Source of the DNA: an uncultured Lachnospiraceae bacterium | GTDB lineage: Bacteria; Bacillota; Clostridia; Lachnospirales; Lachnospiraceae | DNA length: 26,207 nucleotides | Assembly (NCBI GenBank): GCA_910587765.1 | Contig: CAJUNR010000052.1 | Coordinates: 1-26,207, forward strand | Direction of reading: 5' to 3' | Shown: positions 21,128 to 26,207 of the stretch, one piece after another | Numbering within the stretch: position 1 is the first letter of the stretch | Layout: each line of letters begins with the position of its first letter | Notes under the pieces: generated by a model | What the model was told of the DNA's origin: nothing | Database searches by the model: none | Seen by the model: the letters and a program-made list of their open reading frames with translations, nothing else | Made by a program: the position numbers and the translations under genes

Positions 21128-22048
21128 ATGGACCATTTACAAACACATCTGCAGAATTATCTGGATTATTGCCGGCACCAAAAGAGACTCAATGCCAAGA
21201 CACTGAAAGCATATCGGATTGATCTGGCACAATTTTCCGCAAAACCCGGTACAGCCGACCTGTCCGGCATCACTCCTGCCGTACTGGAGGAATTTATCGC
21301 GGAGCTTCACCAGAAATATAAACCGAAAACAGTAAAACGAAAAATCGCTTCTCTGAAAGCCTTTTTTCACTATCTTGAATACCGGGAAGTCATTGTCCGA
21401 AACCCGTTCGGCCAAATACAGATCCGTTTCCGGGAACCTGTTCTTCTGCCCAGAACCATTCCCCTGCATACAATGGAAGCCTTTCTGTCCGCCGTCTACA
21501 AACAGCGCAAAAACGCGCGGACCGATTATCAGAAGAAAAAGACGCTTCAGAATGCCGCCGTAATCGAACTGCTCTTCGCAACCGGAATGCGAATCTCTGA
21601 ATTATGTTCTCTGAAAGTCCCTGATGTGGACCTGGATGACAAAAGCGTTCTCATCTATGGAAAGGGAGCCAAAGAAAGAAAAATCCAGCTCGGAAACGAC
21701 ATGGTTGTATACATCCTGGAAGAATATAAAAAGACATTTCTCACAGAAATGCAGGCATACGGCTATTTTTTTGTCAGTCCGTCCGGCAGAGCGCTGTCCG
21801 ACCAGTCTGTACGCCGAATGATCAACAAATATGTATCCCTGGCTTCCATAGAAACGCACATCACGCCGCATATGTTCCGGCATACCTTCGCCACCTGCCT
21901 GCTGGAGGCCGATGTTGATATCCGCTACATTCAGGAAATGCTCGGACACAGCTCCATCAATGTCACCGAAATCTATACTCATGTTGCCATGTCCAAGCAG
22001 CGGGATATTCTTATAAAAAAACATCCCCGGAATCAATTCCATATATAA
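21128..22048 (+). CDS. XerC/XerD-like tyrosine recombinase (integrase)
   Basis: A 306-residue site-specific recombinase. The N-terminal SAM-like core-binding domain is about residues 1-90 (LQNYLDYCRHQKRLNAKTLKAY near the start). The catalytic domain is about 110-300. The full active set is visible: Arg in GMRISELCSL, Lys in YGKGAKERK, HxxR in HMFRHTFAT, His in LGHSSI, and the nucleophilic Tyr in IYTHV. The length fits XerC/D, but the short Lys-rich insertion QRKNARTDYQKKK before the catalytic core and the A+T-rich DNA suggest an accessory enzyme rather than the housekeeping Xer. GGAGG precedes the ATG by about eight bases. It converges on the Hint gene, with a stem-loop between them. Confidence 0.93.
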   Translation: MDHLQTHLQNYLDYCRHQKRLNAKTLKAYRIDLAQFSAKPGTADLSGITPAVLEEFIAELHQKYKPKTVKRKIASLKAFFHYLEYREVIVRNPFGQIQIRFREPVLLPRTIPLHTMEAFLSAVYKQRKNARTDYQKKKTLQNAAVIELLFATGMRISELCSLKVPDVDLDDKSVLIYGKGAKERKIQLGNDMVVYILEEYKKTFLTEMQAYGYFFVSPSGRALSDQSVRRMINKYVSLASIETHITPHMFRHTFATCLLEADVDIRYIQEMLGHSSINVTEIYTHVAMSKQRDILIKKHPRNQFHI

Positions 22049-22056
22049 TGCATACA

Positions 22057-22090
22057 CAGCAATCCGAAAAGCGAAAAGACCGGATTGCTG
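22057..22090. repeat. Stem-loop copy 1, shared terminator or recombination site candidate
   Basis: Arms CAGCAATCCG and CGGATTGCTG pair perfectly over ten bases. The same 9-base arms with the same 16-base spacing recur at 26005-26042. This copy lies nine bases after the recombinase stop and 27 bases after the Hint stop on the other strand. It is not followed by a clean T-run on either side. An alternative pairing (AAAGCG near 22069 with CGCTTT near 22097) would compete with it. Confidence 0.75.
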
Positions 22091-22116
22091 CGTTTCCGCT
22101 TTGTCAGAGCCGGCTC

Positions 22117-23682
22117 TTAACGGCGTTCTTTCATCAGTTCTGCCAGCTCCTTCAAATATTCATCCTCCTGTCCGGAACAGCAGATTTCTGCAGGCGGATT
22201 CTCGAAATAATCGTTATCCGCAAGTACCATACCCCCGCAGACCATGCATCCCAAACCTCCGTCCGGCATCCTGACGCTCAGATTATAGACCTGTACTTCC
22301 TCTTCTACCGTGTACAGTTCCCTGATTTTTTGCTGCACCCCGTTTTCCATAACGATCTTCATGCCGAGATGAATCCTTTCCGCCATAACCATCCCTTCGT
22401 CCGTCAGTACATAATGACTTCCTGTTACCAAAAGTTCATGTCCGTCCAATGTTCTGATGCAGTGCATCCTGCTCTCCCTGCCGGTCCAGGTATTCACAAC
22501 CTCTCCGATGCTGTTGCCCGCAGAAGCAATAATCCGGTCTCCAACCCGGACATTCTCGATTTCCCGTTTGCTTCCATCCGCCATACTTACAAGCGTATGC
22601 TCCGCGACGCATCCGATCTGAATATGCAGTTTGCGAATCTTCCTGCAGGAATTCCCCATATCCTTATCCAGAAACGATGTCAGATACAGAACATACTCCG
22701 CTGTCTCCCCGCGCGGATAGAAGCCCAGCTTGTAAGAGAGATTCACGATCGTCTCAGAATAATAATATTTACTTGGAATCTTCGCATTCCATTCCGGTTT
22801 GAACAGCCATGTGAATTTCTTGTCCCGGATGTTCAGCGACGCACCCTCCGACGTGTATTTCACCGCGCCGCAGCCAAAATCCATGATTGCGATATCATCC
22901 CCTTCTTCAAAACTTCCTGCCTCAATCTCCTTGCTGAGCGCAATATTTCCGGCCGCCTCCAGCTTCACATTGACCACATTGTTCTTATGGTCATAAGCGT
23001 CTTCGTACACATAGTCGACATCCTTCTCGCTTGGACGGAAGGGATAACGATCGTAAAACGCGCGGATCTGACGCTCATCCGGTATTTCCGACGGGGCATC
23101 CGAGAGTTTCCTCGGCGCTTCTACCATCGCCCTTTCGGCAAATACAGGATCGGTCCTGATCGTTTCTCTGACCAGCGTCAGCGAAAGGTCTTTACCGGGA
23201 AGCGTCACATAATGTTCAAGCAATACCTGATAGCCATTATCCACATTTAAATCTTTAAACTCAAACTTGCCGGAAATAAAATGGCCCGGTGTCTCCGGAT
23301 CCACGTCCTGTCTTTTCACAATCATACCTGATGCGTCCAGAACCTTCAAAGTCAGGTAGGCCGCTTTCGGTATTTCATAAAATGAAGCCGCATAATAGAC
23401 GGTCAACGTCTTGTTTACATAATAAACCGCAGGGAGATAGACGGCATCCACCAGATGCGTGGCCGGTTCCGGTATTTCCAGTATAGTTTTATCATCCAGC
23501 AGCCTCCCCTCCCGATTCTGGTCCTGAATGTATTTGATGCGCTTATAAACTTCCGGGTACCGGCTGCTGACGTTCTGTTCCCCGCCAAAACGCTCCATCA
23601 GATATTCATACTGCCGGTCTACCGCCAGATTCAAGGTACTGCAATTTGTCCCGCTTATCATTTCCTGCATCATTCTATCCAT
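22117..23682 (-). CDS. Unknown protein with C-terminal Hint (intein-like) autoprocessing domain
   Basis: A 521-residue protein without a signal peptide. Residues 1-357 form a region I do not recognise, rich in beta-strand-like and aromatic stretches. Residues 358-490 have the Hint layout. Cys358 opens GCVAEHTLVSMADGS, followed by IENVRVGDRI, the block B His423 in TGSHYV, YNLSV, and the end GMVLADN with Asn490. The residue after Asn is Asp, not Cys/Ser/Thr, so splicing is unlikely; cleavage is more likely. A 31-residue tail with a Cys-Cys pair and a charged helix follows, and CxxC (479-482) precedes the end. AGGAGG lies eight bases before the ATG at 23680-23682. The gene begins 19 bases after the hydrolase stop, so they form one operon. 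The 3' stop is 27 bases from stem-loop copy 1. Confidence 0.8.
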   Translation of the reverse strand: MDRMMQEMISGTNCSTLNLAVDRQYEYLMERFGGEQNVSSRYPEVYKRIKYIQDQNREGRLLDDKTILEIPEPATHLVDAVYLPAVYYVNKTLTVYYAASFYEIPKAAYLTLKVLDASGMIVKRQDVDPETPGHFISGKFEFKDLNVDNGYQVLLEHYVTLPGKDLSLTLVRETIRTDPVFAERAMVEAPRKLSDAPSEIPDERQIRAFYDRYPFRPSEKDVDYVYEDAYDHKNNVVNVKLEAAGNIALSKEIEAGSFEEGDDIAIMDFGCGAVKYTSEGASLNIRDKKFTWLFKPEWNAKIPSKYYYSETIVNLSYKLGFYPRGETAEYVLYLTSFLDKDMGNSCRKIRKLHIQIGCVAEHTLVSMADGSKREIENVRVGDRIIASAGNSIGEVVNTWTGRESRMHCIRTLDGHELLVTGSHYVLTDEGMVMAERIHLGMKIVMENGVQQKIRELYTVEEEVQVYNLSVRMPDGGLGCMVCGGMVLADNDYFENPPAEICCSGQEDEYLKELAELMKERR

Positions 23683-23701
23683 TTTGGATTCCTCCTTTTT
23701 C

Positions 23702-25342
23702 TCAATACTCAAACGCCGTTCTTACTTCCATTACCCGTCCATCCGAGACACGACATTTCACGGCTTTTCGCTCTTTGATCGGTTTCGTTCCTCCTGATTC
23801 CCGGATAACTGCCATCTTCTCTATGGAATCGCCTGTTATTGCTCCCGTTTCATCTTCGTGATACCATACATCATACGCAACGCCCGCCCTCCCCTCTTCT
23901 GTACTGTGCCTCCAGCATCCATTGATGAAAAAGGCCTGCCATGTCGCTTCATTTATGTCATATTCCAGAACATCCACTGTATCTGCAATCCCGTCTGTGA
24001 TTGTCTCAAACAGCCGTGCCGGCTGCGAATGAAAGGCAAGATAATTCAGCTTCTTTGAGTGTGGAGAAAATACGCCGGCCAGACTGTTCAGACGGTAGTT
24101 TTTCGGCGCAGTCAGGGTTACTGTCGTAACCGCTGTAAAATCCTCCTCTTTTCCGGCCACAATATCGCCCAGAAATTCCTTATTGCCGTCGGAATCCGAT
24201 TTTCCATAAAATTCCATCATGAAAATGACCCTCTCCTGCGTCTTCGGAAAGCTGTACACCCCATGTTTTATTACAATCTCCGAAATATAATCTCCGAAAG
24301 GAATACTGATCGCCCGTTCTCTGCCCTGAATATCTCCATGCGCGGGAATGTCCGTACCGAAATAATCCATTTCAATTCCTGAAATGCCCGGCTCCTTTTT
24401 GAGATCTGCCGCCGTCCACAGACGGATTTTCACAGGGTCCAGAAGCCTTCTGTTCAAATACAGATCATAATCGTCAAACACCTCTCCGCACTGGCCTCCT
24501 CCCCAGTCGGAAGAAAAGCAGTACCGCCGGTCGTCCGAAAATGTAAAGGGCGGCGTCATTCCTCCCATAAGCTGCATTTTCGTGGTAGAAGGACAGATAT
24601 ATTCCTCAATAAACCGTACCGTATGGTCCAGAGCCGTAAAATGGTCCTGATAGGGCGGTTCCTCTCTTGGAATCATGCAATCCGTCATATCGCGCACCAG
24701 AACCGGCAGAATTTTCAGCATCCTCAGTCTCTTCAAGCCAAATTTTCTGTAAATCACGCACATATTCGTATGCACGCCCATCATAAAAACGCACTGATAT
24801 CTCTCTTTCTTCAGATAACTGGTTACCGTCTCGGCATCCATCCCGATCAAATCATTCTCCGCAATCGTCAGAGAAGAAATCTGACCCTTGCTTTTCCACG
24901 GTTTTCTGGAACTGTCGCATTTTTTCTCCAGAGAACAGTCGCACTGCACAAACCTCGGATCAATCCGGGAGGTAATATCAGGTATAATCCCTTCCGTAAA
25001 AAGGCCGATTTCCGAAGGAACCCCGCTGGGATATGTTCTGTAATTGTCAAGCGCCCTCTTCTGAGGCGCGTCCTTATACACTTCTTCCGTGCCGCTCGGA
25101 CAATGAATAATTTTCACGCCCTTATTCCGGAGACAATCCAGCAGCTCATTCATCTGCACTGCCAGCTCCGCCACCCTCCTGGTCGCGCCTTCGCACCAGT
25201 GTTCCGCCCACATATCACTGATGACTACGGCAGTCTTCTCCGCTGGGAAAGAAAGCCGCCGCGTTTCGTATGTCATGGTCTCTTTAAAGTTCTGATCATA
25301 ATCTTTCTTCAGCCTGCGCGCTTCAAACGTAATATCGTTCAT
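23702..25342 (-). CDS. Isochorismatase-fold cysteine hydrolase fused to a jacalin-like domain
   Basis: A 546-residue protein without a signal peptide. Residues about 30-255 match the isochorismatase/nicotinamidase hydrolases. Asp43 is in VVISDMW and the nucleophile Cys195 is in GVHTNMCV. The following FGLKRLRMLKILPVLVRDMTD and the HFTALDHTVRFIEEYICP segment resemble a branch known from planctomycetes. Residues about 278-438 have the rhythm of a jacalin-type beta-prism lectin: WGGGQCGEVFDD at the start, FGDYISEIVIKHG in the middle, SLAGVFSPHSKKLNYLAFH at the end. The last 100 residues are unassigned. The start at 25340-25342 follows GAGGAG; the open frame to 25438 is less likely. The substrate is unknown; nicotinamide-like amides and isochorismate are only family precedents. 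Confidence 0.8.
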   Translation of the reverse strand: MNDITFEARRLKKDYDQNFKETMTYETRRLSFPAEKTAVVISDMWAEHWCEGATRRVAELAVQMNELLDCLRNKGVKIIHCPSGTEEVYKDAPQKRALDNYRTYPSGVPSEIGLFTEGIIPDITSRIDPRFVQCDCSLEKKCDSSRKPWKSKGQISSLTIAENDLIGMDAETVTSYLKKERYQCVFMMGVHTNMCVIYRKFGLKRLRMLKILPVLVRDMTDCMIPREEPPYQDHFTALDHTVRFIEEYICPSTTKMQLMGGMTPPFTFSDDRRYCFSSDWGGGQCGEVFDDYDLYLNRRLLDPVKIRLWTAADLKKEPGISGIEMDYFGTDIPAHGDIQGRERAISIPFGDYISEIVIKHGVYSFPKTQERVIFMMEFYGKSDSDGNKEFLGDIVAGKEEDFTAVTTVTLTAPKNYRLNSLAGVFSPHSKKLNYLAFHSQPARLFETITDGIADTVDVLEYDINEATWQAFFINGCWRHSTEEGRAGVAYDVWYHEDETGAITGDSIEKMAVIRESGGTKPIKERKAVKCRVSDGRVMEVRTAFEY

Positions 25343-25404
25343 GTTTCTCTGTCTCCTCACACTTCCGTATCTCTTCAGACTCTGCCCCTGGACCGTCCAA
25401 AACG

Positions 25405-25545
25405 TCAGCGTACGTTCCCTTCTTTCCGTACAAACCAAAACGGCGCATACTTATAATCCTCAAGCACGGTTCTGTTATATAAACGATTCAGAACCAAAAA
25501 TTCGACACCTGATTGTAAAAATTTAATTTCCTGCGCCGTCATCAT
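25405..25545 (-). CDS. Small ORF of unknown function upstream of the hydrolase
   Basis: A 46-residue open frame starting at the double ATG at 25540-25545, with coding-like composition. Segments are KFLQSGVEFLVLNRLYN and VLEDYKYAPFWF. I do not recognise it. A frame ending at the same ATG (through GGATGATGA) encodes a stretch, EEFPDRNVVFCNTDREMQ, that also looks coding. The pieces may therefore be a translationally coupled pair or the remains of one broken gene. It ends 62 bases before the hydrolase start. Confidence 0.4.
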   Translation of the reverse strand: MMTAQEIKFLQSGVEFLVLNRLYNRTVLEDYKYAPFWFVRKEGNVR

Positions 25546-25980
25546 CCTGTTGTTCCACGCGATTCCTCCCGCTCTCTGAGGCAGAAGGCTTTCCGCCATA
25601 TCCGGCCGAGCGGCTGCATCTCCCGATCCGTATTACAGAATACAACGTTCCGGTCCGGAAATTCTTCGAGTCTCTGTCTGCACTCCTGTTTCCCCGGTCT
25701 TTAGCTGAAGGCAGGCAAAACCGAACAGCAGAAAACATTTTCCATAACTGCCTGTACGGTAACCGCCGCAAAGCGGACGCAGACTAATAAATACCGCATA
25801 AAATAATCCCATCCTGTATATGACACGACTCACCCCTGAATAGTCAGCACAGCCAGAGAGTTAATCGCATTGGCCAAGGTTATTAACCGTCCATATTGGC
25901 AGAAAACGGCTTTTTCACCCTCCCACAGAAATATAAACCACTTTTCATAAAACGCTGTATGTCTGCCTAAAATCATTTGT
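25539..25980 (-). pseudogene. Possible gene remnants between the hydrolase operon and stem-loop copy 2
   Basis: Three short frames follow one another on the minus strand. The first is a 48-residue ORF at 25830-25976 with GGAGAGG before its ATG (starts MILGRHTAFYEKWFIFLW). It overlaps by four bases a GTG-started frame at 25633-25833 (MGLFYAVFISLRPLCGGY). The third, containing LEEFPDRNVVFCNTD, has no start of its own. Sense-like peptide pieces in different frames suggest a frameshifted gene, but separate tiny genes are possible. Confidence 0.35.
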
Positions 25981-26004
25981 AAAATCCTCTCCAAAGATAA
26001 CACA

Positions 26005-26042
26005 AACAGCAATCCAAAGTGTAAAGTAAGCGGATTGCTGTT
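26005..26042. repeat. Stem-loop copy 2
   Basis: Arms AACAGCAATCC (26005-26015) and GGATTGCTGTT (26032-26042) pair over 11 bases around a 16-base loop. The inner nine bases of each arm and the loop length are the same as in copy 1 at 22057-22090, while the loop sequences differ at most positions. It is followed by TTTTG on the plus strand, so terminator activity is possible. Confidence 0.75.
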
Positions 26043-26207
26043 TTGTATGCAATGATGTCATTATAAAAACGTCATTATTTGGAACTTTAAAATTATGAGT
26101 GATAATTCGGAGTTATCCGTTGGATATTAGAAGTGGGAAATCTTGGATAACAATTTATTGTTTGCCAAATTTACAGAAAATAATAGTTTATTAGTTTCTT
26201 TTCTTAA
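26043..26207. other. A+T-rich terminal stretch without a gene
   Basis: No coding frame with a ribosome binding site is visible on either strand. It contains a direct repeat GTCATTAT spaced by six bases near 26055-26077 and an inverted repeat, GTTATCC (26112-26118) and GGATAAC (26145-26151). The base composition differs sharply from the rest of the window. Confidence 0.5.

Noticed and set aside
22057..22102. H-type pseudoknot formed by stem-loop copy 1 and the CGCTTT downstream
   Set aside because: The linker crossing the ten-base-pair stem would be only about two bases, too short; the pairings are better read as alternatives. Copy 2 does not repeat it.
22057..26042. CRISPR array or integron cassette array
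   Set aside because: Only two stem-loops, 3.9 kb apart, with no regularly spaced repeats and spacers. An attC-like reading would need more copies.

Overview
The window looks like a chromosomal segment of an endospore-forming Clostridia, most likely Lachnospiraceae. The reasons are the spoIIIA operon, the small spore-type membrane proteins, strong AGGAGG-type ribosome binding sites, and the gene order spoIIIA / pnp-rpsO / comEC / arg. Bases up to about 21,100 are G+C-rich. From the tyrosine recombinase gene onward the sequence is visibly more A+T-rich, and the last 170 bases are strongly so. No rRNA, tRNA or CRISPR array was seen.

Left part (1-12,455), all on the minus strand. It starts with spoIIIAA-AB-AC-AD-AE, the ATPase and membrane parts of the SpoIIIA-SpoIIQ feeding channel. 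The first 109 bases after spoIIIAE hold no recognisable spoIIIAF start. Then come pnp and rpsO with a classical arrangement: a promoter, S15, a terminator hairpin, an approximately 85-nt leader hairpin and PNPase. A five-gene operon follows: a ComEA-like lipoprotein, an OmpR-type response regulator, a histidine kinase, a double-GerMN lipoprotein and ComEC. It has a good sigma-A promoter at 11984-12012. A half-size DMT/YdcZ transporter gene lies just upstream.

Middle part (12,582-20,663) is arginine biosynthesis. The minus-strand operon is argC - GNAT acetyltransferase - argJ - argB - argD - orphan extracellular solute-binding protein. argG is divergent on the plus strand. The argC-argG intergenic region carries two back-to-back 17-bp-spaced sigma-A promoters covered by ARG boxes, one of them a perfect match to the consensus, plus a separate 8-bp dyad inside the argG promoter. 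Together ArgJ, B, D, C and G give the acetylated cycle from glutamate to ornithine and the citrulline-to-argininosuccinate step. argF and argH are not in the window. An approximately 43-44-bp tandem repeat separates argC from the acetyltransferase gene.

Right part (20,744-26,207) holds a small one-TM basic protein with a perfect 15-bp terminator, then a XerC/D-like tyrosine recombinase. A convergent minus-strand module follows: a cysteine hydrolase (isochorismatase fold) fused to what looks like a jacalin-type beta-prism domain, then a large unknown protein with a C-terminal Hint (intein-like) autoprocessing domain. Two stem-loops with identical arms and identical 16-nt loop length lie at the two ends of this module (22057-22090 and 26005-26042). 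Small ORFs and possible gene debris sit between the module and the right-hand stem-loop. This recombinase, stem-loop, hydrolase-lectin and Hint arrangement is the best candidate here for an undescribed system.
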